38,507 bases of DNA from Chloroflexota bacterium (GTDB lineage Bacteria > Chloroflexota > Limnocylindria > Limnocylindrales > CSP1-4), in the NCBI GenBank assembly GCA_003141455.1, contig PLMA01000065.1:1-38507 (forward strand). Reading direction: 5' to 3'. The notes below the pieces were generated by a model that worked only from the letters and a program-made list of their open reading frames with translations, searched no databases and was not told the origin of the DNA. The position numbers and the translations under genes are program-made. Below are positions 8,386 to 16,660 of this stretch, in pieces (positions within the stretch are counted from its first letter, which is position 1; every line of letters starts with the position of its first letter).

Positions 8386-8970
8386 ATGTTCAAAGGCATG
8401 CGCATTCCCAACGGCCTTGTTGTCGCCGTCGCAGTCGTCGCGCTCACACTGGGTGCCGCCGCGTTCGGCGCCGCGGTATTGGGCCACCTGCCTTCGTCTG
8501 GCGGCATGATGGGCGGCACCAACGGCTCCGGCATGATGGGCGGCACCAACGGCTCCGGCATGATGGGCGGCACCAACGGCTCCAGCATGATGGGCGGCGC
8601 GGTCGCGAGCGCTGCACCTCAGCCCGGAAGTGCCGGGTTCGTCCCGGGAACTACGATCTCGCCTCGCACCGTCCGGGTGCTCGCGGGACCCGGCTACACC
8701 TTCACGCCCTCCACGATTACAGTGGCCCGCGGTGAGACTGTGACGTTCGTCGTCACGAGCATGGGACCGCTCGTCCACGAGTTCATGGTCGGTTCGGTCG
8801 ACGCAGTTGCGGCCGATCAGGTAGGCACCCCGGAAGTCGCCGACATCGGCATGATGCAGTCGAAGTCGATCACCTACACCTTCGATGGCTCCGGACCCTA
8901 CGCCTACGCATGCCACGCCACCGGGCACTACGAAGCCGGAATGCGCGGCACGATCACGGTCGTCGGCTGA
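8386..8970 (+). CDS. Membrane-anchored type 1 cupredoxin with Met-rich repeats
   Basis: This is a 194-residue exported or anchored blue-copper-like protein. Residues 6-30 form a signal anchor. A Met/Gly-rich linker (about 38-72) is made of three tandem MMGGTNGSG units. The cupredoxin domain (about 90-194) has all type 1 copper ligands in classic spacing: H131, then C176, H181 and M186 in CHATGHYEAGM. Known relatives bind copper outside the membrane; the Met-rich linker suggests extra Cu(I) sites. ATG has GGAG nine bases upstream. It follows the SHOCT gene and precedes a copper ATPase. Confidence 0.9.
   Translation: MFKGMRIPNGLVVAVAVVALTLGAAAFGAAVLGHLPSSGGMMGGTNGSGMMGGTNGSGMMGGTNGSSMMGGAVASAAPQPGSAGFVPGTTISPRTVRVLAGPGYTFTPSTITVARGETVTFVVTSMGPLVHEFMVGSVDAVAADQVGTPEVADIGMMQSKSITYTFDGSGPYAYACHATGHYEAGMRGTITVVG
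8503..8598 (+). repeat. 27-bp in-frame tandem repeat, 3.5 copies
   Basis: Three identical 27-base units (8503-8529, 8530-8556, 8557-8583) begin GGCATGATGGGCGGC, followed by a partial unit to 8598. They encode GMMGGTNGS repeats in the cupredoxin linker. Identical units at the DNA level point to recent expansion by slippage. The paralog at 16660 has only a single GGMMGFG. Confidence 0.95.
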
Positions 8971-9078
8971 CGCTGGGCGACAGGTAGCCCTCGACAACCG
9001 CTAGCAGGTCGGCCAATTCGCCGGCCTGTTGACGATTCAGACCAGAATGGTCCCAAGGAATCGCCCGAAAGACAGCCA

Positions 9079-11259
9079 ATGAACGAGCACGATCACAACC
9101 CTCATGCCAGTCATGGCAGCCACACCGCCCCGGACACCGGTGACGACCACATGCGCCCCGCCGCGCATGAGGCGCAGGCGACCCATGACGGCCATGACGC
9201 GGGCCACTCGCCGGCCGGCGGCAGCGCCGAGCATGCCGGCGGTCACGAGGCCACCGCGGGTCACGCCGGCCACGACCGTCACGCCGGCCATTCGGTGGCC
9301 ATGTTCCGCGACAAGTTCTGGCTGAGCTTCGCGCTGACGGTCCCCGTCGTCTTCTGGAGCCACGACCCGCAGAAGTGGCTCGGCTACGTAGCTCCCACAT
9401 TCCCCGGTTCAGACCTGATCCCGCCAGCGCTTGGCACGATCGTCTTCCTGTACGGCGGCCTTGTATTCCTGCGCGGCGCTCTTGGCGAGCTCGCCGGACG
9501 GCAGCCCGCAATGATGACGCTGATTTCGCTAGCGATCGTGGTCGCCTTCGTCACGAGCTGGGCCGGAACGCTGCGCCTATTTGACATCGAGATCTGGTGG
9601 GAACTGTCGTCTCTCATCGTCATCATGCTGCTCGGACACTGGCTCGAGATGCGCTCGATTGCCCAGGCACGAGGCGCCCTGGCGGCCCTTGCGGAACTCC
9701 TGCCGGACACGGCCGAGCGCGTGACCGGCGCAGGTACCGAGACCGTCTCGATGGCCGCGCTTGCGGTTGACGATGTCGTATTGGTCCGGCCTGGGGGACG
9801 GGTCCCCGTCGACGGAGTGATCGTCGAGGGTTCGGCGGACGTGGACGAGTCGATGATCACGGGCGAGTCTCGAGCCGTCGCCAAGGAGCCGAGCGCAAAG
9901 GTTGTGGCCGGCACAGTGGTCGCTGGCGGCAGCTTGCGAGTCCGCGTAGCCGCCGTTGGGGAGGAGACGGCGCTCTCGGGGATCATGCGCATGGTCGCCG
10001 CTGCCCAGGCGTCCGGCTCACGGGCTCAGGCGCTTGCTGATCGTGCGGCCGCGATCCTGTTCTATGTCGCGCTCACGGCGGGGGCGATCACGTTCGCCTT
10101 CTGGTGGATCGACGGAGATCGTTCCGGCGCGCTGGTTCGGACCGCCACAGTCCTTGTCATCGCTTGCCCGCATGCGCTCGGGCTCGCAATACCCCTTGTC
10201 ATCGCCATTAGCACTTCGCTCGGCGCCCGGAATGGCTTACTCGTCAAGAATCGAATCGCGCTCGAACGGGCGCGCAATCTCGACGTCGTGATCTTCGACA
10301 AGACGGGCACGCTGACGAAAGGTCAGCCGGCGCTCACTGCAGTCAGCGGGAACGACGAGACCGAGGTTCTCCGCCTGGCAGCGTCGGTCGAGGCGGACTC
10401 CGAGCACCCGCTGGCGCGAGCGATCGTCTCCGGCGCGAAGACTCGCGGGGTCGAGCCGGTGACAGTCACTGGTTTTGAGTCATTGGCCGGGCGCGGCGCC
10501 CGGGCGAAGGTCGATGGTCAAGACGTGGCAGTCGGTGGCCCACGCCTGCTCGCCGACCTTGGGCTGACGGCAGATCCGGCAACCGAGGTCTGGGCCCGAG
10601 AAGGTCGCACCGTTCTTCACGTCGTGGCCGATGGCAAGGTCATCGGAGCCCTGGCGGTCGAAGACGAGGTCCGTCCCGAATCGGCCGAAGCAATAAGCCA
10701 GCTCCACGCCATGGGGCTCAAAGTGGCCATGATCACGGGCGATGCTCAGGCCGTGGCCGACTCCGTGGCCCGCCGCCTCGGCATCGACGAAGTGGCGGCG
10801 CAAGTTCTCCCGTCGGACAAGGCCGAAGCCGTCAAGCGCTTCCAGGCAGGCGGCCGCAAGGTGGCAATGGTCGGGGACGGGGTCAACGACGCCCCGGCCC
10901 TCGCGACCGCCGACGTCGGCATCGCCATCGGTGCGGGGACCGACGTCGCCATCGAGTCGGCGGGCATCGTCCTGGTGCGCAGCGACCCACGTGACGTCGT
11001 CGGCGCGATCAAGTTGTCGCGCGCCACCTACCGCAAGATGGTCCAGAACCTGGTGTGGGCAACCGGCTACAACCTGCTCGCAATCCCCGTGGCCGCGGGG
11101 ATCCTGGTTCCGTGGGGTCTCGACCTGCCGATGGCTGTCGGCGCAATCGCCATGAGTGCCTCCACGATCATCGTTGCCGCCAACGCCCAGTTGCTGCGCG
11201 GACTCAAGCTCCGGCCGGATCAGGTTTCGGCGACTCGGGCAGCCGCGGTGGAGGCGTAG
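9079..11259 (+). CDS. copB: Copper-exporting P-type ATPase, CopB type
   Basis: This 726-residue P1B ATPase moves copper out of the cytoplasm. The first 70 residues are strikingly His-rich (over 15 His) instead of a CxxC metal-binding domain. The membrane motif is C363-P364-H365, the CPH form of the CopB (P1B-3) group. Other landmarks are T261-G-E-S (actuator), D407 in DKTGTLTKG (phosphorylation), EHPLARAI (nucleotide binding) and G599-DGVNDAP. The membrane segments are complete. Its stop abuts the response regulator start with no gap, giving a copB-regulator-kinase operon. CPH pumps have been linked to Cu(I), Cu(II) or silver; which one is not readable here. Confidence 0.95.
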   Translation: MNEHDHNPHASHGSHTAPDTGDDHMRPAAHEAQATHDGHDAGHSPAGGSAEHAGGHEATAGHAGHDRHAGHSVAMFRDKFWLSFALTVPVVFWSHDPQKWLGYVAPTFPGSDLIPPALGTIVFLYGGLVFLRGALGELAGRQPAMMTLISLAIVVAFVTSWAGTLRLFDIEIWWELSSLIVIMLLGHWLEMRSIAQARGALAALAELLPDTAERVTGAGTETVSMAALAVDDVVLVRPGGRVPVDGVIVEGSADVDESMITGESRAVAKEPSAKVVAGTVVAGGSLRVRVAAVGEETALSGIMRMVAAAQASGSRAQALADRAAAILFYVALTAGAITFAFWWIDGDRSGALVRTATVLVIACPHALGLAIPLVIAISTSLGARNGLLVKNRIALERARNLDVVIFDKTGTLTKGQPALTAVSGNDETEVLRLAASVEADSEHPLARAIVSGAKTRGVEPVTVTGFESLAGRGARAKVDGQDVAVGGPRLLADLGLTADPATEVWAREGRTVLHVVADGKVIGALAVEDEVRPESAEAISQLHAMGLKVAMITGDAQAVADSVARRLGIDEVAAQVLPSDKAEAVKRFQAGGRKVAMVGDGVNDAPALATADVGIAIGAGTDVAIESAGIVLVRSDPRDVVGAIKLSRATYRKMVQNLVWATGYNLLAIPVAAGILVPWGLDLPMAVGAIAMSASTIIVAANAQLLRGLKLRPDQVSATRAAAVEA

Positions 11260-11946
11260 ATGCCCGACACCTCGCCCGCTCGCATCCTGGTCGTCGACGA
11301 CGAACCTCCGATCGTCGAACTGGTGCGCGGCTACCTCGCCCGCGAGGGCTGGTTGGTCGACGTGGCAGTCGACGGCCCGAGCGCAGTCGAGCGGGCGCGA
11401 TCCGATGCGCCCGACGTGATCGTGCTCGATTTGATGCTGCCTGGGATCGACGGCATCGAGGTCTGCCGTCAGGTTCGGACCTTCTCCGATGCATACATCC
11501 TGATGCTGACGGCCCGCTCGGAGGAGATCGATCGGATCGTCGGCCTGTCGGTCGGCGCGGACGACTACCTGGTCAAGCCGTTCAGCCCGCGCGAGCTCGT
11601 GGCTCGGATCAAGGCAGTTCTCCGGCGACCACGCTCCACCTCTCGAGTCGCGGCCCCAGTCGGTCTCGCCATCGACGAGCCTCGCCGCGACGTGCGGGTA
11701 GACGGGGCTAGCGTCGAGCTGACGGCAACCGAGTTCGGCATCCTCGCCGCGCTGGCGCGCGACCCCGGAGTAGTGCTGAGCCGGGCAGCCTTGCTCGACC
11801 TGGTATGGGGACAGGAGTTCATCGCCGACGACCACCTCGTCGACGTCCACGTGGCGAACCTGCGCCGCAAGCTCGGTGACGACACTTCCGCGCCGCGGTT
11901 CATCGAGACTGTGCGGGCTGTCGGATACCGGCTGATCGTGTCATGA
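11260..11946 (+). CDS. OmpR-family response regulator
   Basis: This 228-residue regulator has a receiver domain (1-120) with the acidic pair in VVDDEPP, phosphoacceptor D57 (VLDLMLPG), T in LMLTARS and K in LVKPFSP. A winged-helix DNA-binding domain follows (about 130-225, with TATEFGILAAL and VDVHVANLRRKLG). The start touches the copB stop, and its stop overlaps the kinase start by four bases (ATGA). By context it is a copper-responsive CopR/CusR-like regulator. The CTTGA repeats at 8055 and 16322 are candidate sites. Confidence 0.95.
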   Translation: MPDTSPARILVVDDEPPIVELVRGYLAREGWLVDVAVDGPSAVERARSDAPDVIVLDLMLPGIDGIEVCRQVRTFSDAYILMLTARSEEIDRIVGLSVGADDYLVKPFSPRELVARIKAVLRRPRSTSRVAAPVGLAIDEPRRDVRVDGASVELTATEFGILAALARDPGVVLSRAALLDLVWGQEFIADDHLVDVHVANLRRKLGDDTSAPRFIETVRAVGYRLIVS

Positions 11947-13040
11947 ACCGCTGGCTTCGCTCCCTTCGCGCCCGGCTGCTGCTGGCCAATCTCATCGTTG
12001 CATTCGCGGCTCTTGGGACAGTCGTCGTCGGGGTCAGCCTTGTGGGTCCCGGCTATTTTGCCCACGCCATGGGTATGCAATCCGACAGTGCTATGGGCGC
12101 GATGATGAACTCGGCCACAGGACTCGCATTCGACGATGCCCTGCGCAGCGCGTTGCTCGCCGCGGGTCTGATTGCGGTGGCGGCGTCGATAGCGGTGAGC
12201 CTTGCGGTCTCGGGTGCCATAGCCGGGCCCGCCACACGCCTCGCCAGGGCCGCGCGCAGGATCGCCGCTGGTCACTATGCCGAGCGTGTCCCTGACGCAG
12301 GGGCGGGGGAGATCGGCGAGCTTGCGACGAGCTTCAATGTTATGAGCGCCTCGCTCGAGGCCAACGAAATACGCCGCTTGGAGCTGGTCGGCGACGTGGC
12401 GCACGAATTGCGGACGCCGCTCGCGACCCTCGACGGCTATCTCGAAGGTCTCGAAGACGGAGTGATTGCGCCGAGCGACGAGACCTGGCGCCTTCTCCGT
12501 CGTGAGACTGGTCGTCTGACGCGGTTGGTCGACGGCCTCCAGGAGCTGTGGCGCGCGGAGGCCCGACAGCTACCGCTGAAGATCGAAGCCGTCGACGCCT
12601 CGGTTGTTGTGGCCAATGTGGTCGAGCGATTCGCGCCCCAGGCCGCCGCTCGGGCGATCGCGCTCAAATCGGACGTTCCTGGGGGTCTGATGGCCCGTGC
12701 CGACCGAGACCGGCTCATCCAGATCCTCGGCAACTATCTTGCCAACGCGATCCGCTACAGCCCGGACGGGGCGTCGGTCCACCTTCAGGCTAGAAGAGTG
12801 GCGGACGCCGTCGAGTTCGCGGTCGTCGACCATGGTCCCGGCCTCACGCCGGAGCAGCGTGCCAGAGTGTTCGAGCGCTTCTATCGCATCGACCCCTCTC
12901 GGTCAAGGGCGCTCGGAGGCTCGGGCATCGGCCTCGCGATCGCCCGGGCGCTCGCAAGCGCCATGGATGGCCATGTTTGGGCTGACTCGGATGGGCCCGG
13001 CACTGGCTCAACCTTTTCCGTGGCGCTGCCGGTCGCCTGA
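11943..13040 (+). CDS. Sensor histidine kinase, copper-sensing by context
   Basis: This 365-residue membrane kinase has helices at about 13-35 and 67-92 enclosing a very short external loop that is Met-rich (AHAMGMQSDSAMGAMMNSA, residues about 39-57). A HAMP domain (about 93-145), HisKA with H154 in VAHELRTPL, and a HATPase domain with N, G1 and G2 boxes (GNYLANAIRYS, DHGPGLTP, GSGIGLAIAR) follow. The Met cluster is a plausible Cu(I)/Ag(I) ligand set, as in periplasmic copper proteins. It overlaps the regulator gene by four bases. Confidence 0.94.
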   Translation: MNRWLRSLRARLLLANLIVAFAALGTVVVGVSLVGPGYFAHAMGMQSDSAMGAMMNSATGLAFDDALRSALLAAGLIAVAASIAVSLAVSGAIAGPATRLARAARRIAAGHYAERVPDAGAGEIGELATSFNVMSASLEANEIRRLELVGDVAHELRTPLATLDGYLEGLEDGVIAPSDETWRLLRRETGRLTRLVDGLQELWRAEARQLPLKIEAVDASVVVANVVERFAPQAAARAIALKSDVPGGLMARADRDRLIQILGNYLANAIRYSPDGASVHLQARRVADAVEFAVVDHGPGLTPEQRARVFERFYRIDPSRSRALGGSGIGLAIARALASAMDGHVWADSDGPGTGSTFSVALPVA

Positions 13041-13127
13041 CCGCCGGGATCTCCGGGCTCCTAGGGTCTTGGCCATAGTGAGCACGCTGCGCTTTCCCGG
13101 TTCGTGGTCGGGCGGAGCCGCATGACT

Positions 13128-13164
13128 CTCAGCCCCTGCTAAGCGGTGGCTCAGACGCTGCTAA
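13128..13164 (+). promoter_or_regulatory. Phased CTCA/CTAA operator upstream of the VanW gene
   Basis: The tetramers CTCA, CTAA, CTCA and CTAA occur at 13128, 13139, 13150 and 13161, exactly 11 bases apart. The two CTAA units share the longer word CTGCTAAGC. Orientation matches the other sites of this family (CTCA on the coding strand of the downstream gene). The nearest plus-strand gene is the VanW protein. Confidence 0.6.
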
Positions 13165-13258
13165 GCCGCGCGTCGGATCCTCCGGATATGGACAAGTCCC
13201 TGAAACGATTGTGCCCGCTAGACCACGATCGCCCGGCTGATGGACGCACCCGCCGAGG

Positions 13259-15481
13259 ATGGCGGTGTGGACGATGAGTTGGGAAGGGAAACATCCACGA
13301 CGCGGAGCTGAATCAAAGTCGTTGGAATCCGCAAGTGCGACAGCATTCGACTGGAAGGATCAACGGAAGGCCAAATCACAGGCCGGGTTACGCACGTCCT
13401 CGATGCCCCTTCTTTCGAGGCGTTTCGTCATCGGGTTCGTTCTGGGACTCTTGGGGACCACCCTAGTCGTAGGCGCCGTCGCATTCGGCCTCTCGCGGCT
13501 GTACGACGGGAAGATCATGCCGGGTGTTCGTGTCGGGACCGTTGACCTTTCGGGGCTGACTCGTGATGAAGCCATCGGCAGACTCGACTCAGCTTATGCG
13601 TACCTCCGTCAGGGCAAGATCGTCCTGACCACGCCGGGCGGCACGGGAACGATCACCTACCAGGAGGCCGGGCGCGGCCCAGATTCGGCCGCAATGGCGG
13701 ATGCCGCCCTGGCGGAAGGCCGCGCGGACGACCCGCTCACCAGCGTTGCCGCGACGATCCGGACTGTTGTGGTCGGCGCGGACGTCCCGGTCATGGTGAA
13801 GCTGGATCCGAAGGCTCTAGCAGCCAGCCTCCAGCGGGTGACGAGCGCTAGCCTGGTACCCCCAAGGGACGCATCCGTCGTCATCAGCGGGACTGGTCAC
13901 ACGGTTCTCCCGGCTGCCGCCGGACACGGAGTCGACGAGACCGCCATCGCTGCGCGCGTGATCGATCAATTGTCTGCGCCCGGCGCGCCGGCCGAACGCG
14001 AGATTGGCGGCTCGTCCACGACCGTAGAGCCGAGAGTCTCGGACGCGGACGCAGCAGCCGCTGCGAAGGGCGCGGACAACATGGCCGTCGTGGTGACGCT
14101 GACGAACGGGGACAAGACCTGGACGATCGACGCAGCCACGATCCACAGCTGGATCACTTTCGGCGTCCGAGCCGGCGGAACCTACGCCTCGGCGGTAGAT
14201 CCGGCCTCGGTCAAGACCTTTGTCGCGTCGCTGGCGAAGGATGTCGATGCCGATCCGGTCGAGCCCAAGGTCATCTACAAAGACGGCCTGCCCAACGGCC
14301 TATCCGCAAGCACGCCGGGTAAGGCGCTCAACGTCGACGCCACGGCACAGGCGGTCGAGTCGTACCTCGACGGTCTGGGGTCGGGCAACTCGAACCCTGT
14401 TGCGAACCTGGCCGTGGTCGTCGATGACGTCGCAGTCAAACTCGTGGCAAACCCGGGTCTCGCCGGGTTCGTGCGAGTTGGGCAGTGGAGCACGACCTAC
14501 TTTCCCGGCGAATCCAATGGCAACGGCAGGAATATCGAGATCCCGGCCGAGATGCTCAACGGAACGGTGATCGGCCCCGGACAACAGTTCAGCTTCCTCA
14601 ATGCGGTGCCGATTGACGAGGCCCACGGCTTCAGGCCGGGCGGGGTAATCCTCGATGGCAAGAGCAACCACACCGGTGCGATAGGCGGCGGCATTTGCTC
14701 GGCGTCGACAACCTTCTTCAACGCCGCGGCTCGCGCCGGGCTCCAGATCGACGAACGGCACGCACACTTCTACTACGTGAATCGCTACCCGGTCGGCCTC
14801 GATGCCACTGTCTACTCAAATGGCACCCAGACGCTGGACATGCGCTGGACGAATGACACAGACAACCCGATCGTGATACGCAGCTGGTGGACGGGTCGCA
14901 GCACGCGCGTAATCACCGTCGAGCTGTGGAGCTTGCCCATCGGTCGCACGACGACCTTCTCGGGCGGAGTCAAGAGCAACGTCGTCAAGGCCACCGACGG
15001 CACCCAGTACGTGCCGTCCCTTCCGGCCGGCCAGAAGACGTACCGGGCGGAATACCCGACGGACGGATACAACACGGTCGTGACTCGCACGGTCGTGGAC
15101 AAGAGCGGCACAGTCATCCACCTCGACACATGGACCTCTCGATATACCAAGGTGGACGGGTTGCTGCAGATTGCCGGCACGCCTCCGCCTTCGCCCTCGC
15201 CCACTGCCAAGTTGACTCCTACTCCTGGCCAGAGCTCGAGCCCTAGCCCGGGCCCAACTGCGCCGCGGCCCTCGCCGACTCCACCGAGCCCAAGCCCAAG
15301 CCCAAGCCCAAGCCCAGGGCAGCCGGCGCCATCGCCTTCGGCGCTTCCGCCCGCCCCGAACCCCACGCCGATTCCGCCGTCGCCCCGCCGCCGGCGATCC
15401 AAGCGCCGGACTCTCACCCAGTCCTCAGCTTCGGCTCAGATGCCCCTAAGCCGACAGGCACATGCTCGACGCCATGGATGA
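13259..15481 (+). CDS. VanW family protein with Ser-Pro tail
   Basis: The start is uncertain: ATG 13259 gives 740 residues, while ATG 13403 (MPLLSRRFVIGF) starts just before the signal anchor; neither has a good ribosome-binding site. After the membrane helix come YoaR-like peptidoglycan-binding repeats (about residues 90-370), a VanW domain (about 410-540; NGTVIGPGQQFSFLNAV, then GAIGGGICSASTTFFNA), a G5-like/beta region, and a low-complexity Pro/Ser tail (about 640-715) ending in Arg. VanW proteins are cell-wall associated and of unknown mechanism. The last 20 bases overlap the HMA-like gene. Confidence 0.9.
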   Translation: MAVWTMSWEGKHPRRGAESKSLESASATAFDWKDQRKAKSQAGLRTSSMPLLSRRFVIGFVLGLLGTTLVVGAVAFGLSRLYDGKIMPGVRVGTVDLSGLTRDEAIGRLDSAYAYLRQGKIVLTTPGGTGTITYQEAGRGPDSAAMADAALAEGRADDPLTSVAATIRTVVVGADVPVMVKLDPKALAASLQRVTSASLVPPRDASVVISGTGHTVLPAAAGHGVDETAIAARVIDQLSAPGAPAEREIGGSSTTVEPRVSDADAAAAAKGADNMAVVVTLTNGDKTWTIDAATIHSWITFGVRAGGTYASAVDPASVKTFVASLAKDVDADPVEPKVIYKDGLPNGLSASTPGKALNVDATAQAVESYLDGLGSGNSNPVANLAVVVDDVAVKLVANPGLAGFVRVGQWSTTYFPGESNGNGRNIEIPAEMLNGTVIGPGQQFSFLNAVPIDEAHGFRPGGVILDGKSNHTGAIGGGICSASTTFFNAAARAGLQIDERHAHFYYVNRYPVGLDATVYSNGTQTLDMRWTNDTDNPIVIRSWWTGRSTRVITVELWSLPIGRTTTFSGGVKSNVVKATDGTQYVPSLPAGQKTYRAEYPTDGYNTVVTRTVVDKSGTVIHLDTWTSRYTKVDGLLQIAGTPPPSPSPTAKLTPTPGQSSSPSPGPTAPRPSPTPPSPSPSPSPSPGQPAPSPSALPPAPNPTPIPPSPRRRRSKRRTLTQSSASAQMPLSRQAHARRHG

Positions 15482-15701
15482 GCGGACGATCCGAATCAGG
15501 CTTCTGGACCTCGGCTGCGTCGCGGAAGCGATCGGACTCGAGCGACGCCTCGCGCGGACGCTGGGAGTCCTGGGGGCCGCGGTGAACCCGGCGACCGACA
15601 CCGCCTACATCCGCTACGACGGATACCGAACGTCACCCGAGCGCCTGCGGGCCGCGATTACCGCCGCGGGATTCCGCGCCGGCGATCCAATTGCGGGCTA
15701 G
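15462..15701 (+). CDS. HMA-like protein with one cysteine
   Basis: This 79-residue protein fits the beta-alpha-beta-beta-alpha-beta ferredoxin-like HMA fold (TIRIRLLDLGC, a helix ending RTLGVLGAAVN, TAYIRYDG, then LRAAITAAGF). The usual metal site GMxCxxC is reduced to LGCVAEA, with only the first cysteine left. It may bind metal with other ligands, bind differently, or be decaying. The start could be 15462 or the ATG at 15474; both overlap the end of the VanW gene. The stop lies three bases before the next frame. Confidence 0.65.
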   Translation: MLDAMDERTIRIRLLDLGCVAEAIGLERRLARTLGVLGAAVNPATDTAYIRYDGYRTSPERLRAAITAAGFRAGDPIAG

Positions 15702-15704
15702 ACC

Positions 15705-15926
15705 GTGCTGCTTGCCATCCGCAATCTCACACGCGACCGGACGCGCTTCGGGCTGAGCGTCGCCGGCGTCGCTCTCGCGGTGATGCTAATCCTGCTCCTG
15801 TCATTTCTGCTCGCGCGGCTGCAGGGCCGAGTTCCTCGGCGAGCTGCCGGAGACAGGGCAGGCCACGACCTGACCCTCGCCACCAATCAAGTTGAGCAAC
15901 AAGAAGCATCAAGGAGATCCACGTGA
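15705..15926 (+). pseudogene. N-terminal fragment of an FtsX-like ABC permease
   Basis: A GTG start opens MLLAIRNLTRDRTRFGLSVA and one membrane helix, the typical beginning of a DevC/MacB/FtsX-type permease of about 380 residues. Resemblance ends near codon 40 (SFLLARLQGR); the rest of the 73 codons is hydrophilic and unlike a permease. A different frame just after the break reads AEFLGELPETGQATT then a stop, perhaps the tail of another lost gene. I infer a deletion. The frame's TGA overlaps the YHS gene start. Confidence 0.6.
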
Positions 15927-16132
15927 TCCACCATCACGAGATGTCGGAACAGCCAGGCAAGGTTACGGATCCGGTCTGCGGCATGACCGTCGAAGCCGAG
16001 CAAGCCGGAGCTCAGGGCCTTTCGACCGAGTACGAAGGCAAGACCTACTTCTTCTGCGGCCGCGGCTGCAAGCTCGAGTTCTCAGACGATCCGGCCCGCT
16101 TCCTCGACCCCTCGTACCATCCGGCTATGTAG
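15923..16132 (+). CDS. YHS-domain metal-binding protein
   Basis: This 69-residue protein starts at GTG with AAGGAG seven bases upstream. After a His-containing lead (IHHHEM) it carries a YHS domain: DPVCGMTV with C19, then YEGKTYFFCGRGCKLEF with two cysteines, and DPARFLDP. YHS domains often accompany copper ATPases and bind copper or other soft metals. Standing between copper genes, it probably serves as a cytosolic metal-binding or chaperone protein. Confidence 0.88.
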   Translation: MIHHHEMSEQPGKVTDPVCGMTVEAEQAGAQGLSTEYEGKTYFFCGRGCKLEFSDDPARFLDPSYHPAM

Positions 16133-16319
16133 CGCCTGCGGCGGCCTCCATCGCCAAGGTCGCCACTACGGCTTGGCAGGCGGCGATAGTGGCGGTCGGC
16201 TAGCGGGAAGGGGCGTCGGTCGTTCCGGTGTCACCGCGCACGACTTCGATGTCGACGTCGACCGGCGGAACTCTGCGCAGCCTCGACGAGGTTCGGAGCT
16301 GGGGCGGGGCCCAGCTTAT

Positions 16320-16336
16320 CTTGACCAAGTCTTGAC
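16320..16336 (+). promoter_or_regulatory. Candidate operator, TTGAC direct repeat
   Basis: Two TGAC tetramers at 16322 and 16333 are 11 bases apart in the sequence CTTGACCAAGTCTTGA. The same sequence with two changes in these 16 bases lies upstream of the first SHOCT/cupredoxin operon (8065-8080). It is about 90 bases before the SHOCT start, as in the other copy. Similar distance and sequence suggest a shared regulator. Confidence 0.55.
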
Positions 16337-16426
16337 GCGAACCAGCGCTCTGCCTTGAGGTGCGCCGCACAGACTGACGCAGACGGGGCGGAATGCCCGT
16401 CCGAATCCAGCACAAGGAGAGACGCC

Positions 16427-16660
16427 ATGATGGGATACGGCTTCGACGGCAGCGGCGTCGGGTGGATCTGGATGCTCGGTGGCCTGCTCGTAATGGTCGG
16501 CTTCGTGGTCCTGATCGTGTGGGCCATCGGTGCCGCCAACCGTGGCACGACCCGGGAGCCCGAGCGACCGACAGCACTCGACATCCTGCGCGAACGATAT
16601 GCCCGCGGAGAGATCACCCAGCAGGACTTCGAGCAAGCGAAGAAGACGTTGGGGTACTGA
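16427..16660 (+). CDS. SHOCT-domain membrane protein (second copy)
   Basis: This 77-residue protein has one membrane helix (about 12-36, WIWMLGGLLVMVGFVVLIVW) and a C-terminal SHOCT domain (LDILRERYARGEITQQDFEQ). ATG 16427 has AAGGAGA at good spacing. It is a paralog of 8171-8374: both share the GWIWM lead and nearly the same SHOCT core. Its TGA overlaps the cupredoxin ATG by one base, so translation is likely coupled. Confidence 0.9.
   Translation: MMGYGFDGSGVGWIWMLGGLLVMVGFVVLIVWAIGAANRGTTREPERPTALDILRERYARGEITQQDFEQAKKTLGY

Noticed and set aside
8503-8598. Short tandem repeats considered as a CRISPR array
   Set aside because: There are no spacers, the units are contiguous and in frame, and they encode a protein linker.
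7996-8997. Minus-strand frame with repeated HHAGAVGAA units
   Set aside because: The repeats are the antisense reading of the 27-base tandem repeat in the cupredoxin gene; no start signal or family.
10480-11850. Long minus-strand open frame (456 codons) opposite copB and the regulator
   Set aside because: It is a composition shadow in GC-rich DNA: no ribosome-binding site, His/Asp/Arg-rich composition and no fold, and the plus-strand genes are certain.
15175-15400. Short repeats in the VanW C-terminus considered as a DNA repeat element
   Set aside because: They are Pro/Ser codon runs in a low-complexity protein tail.
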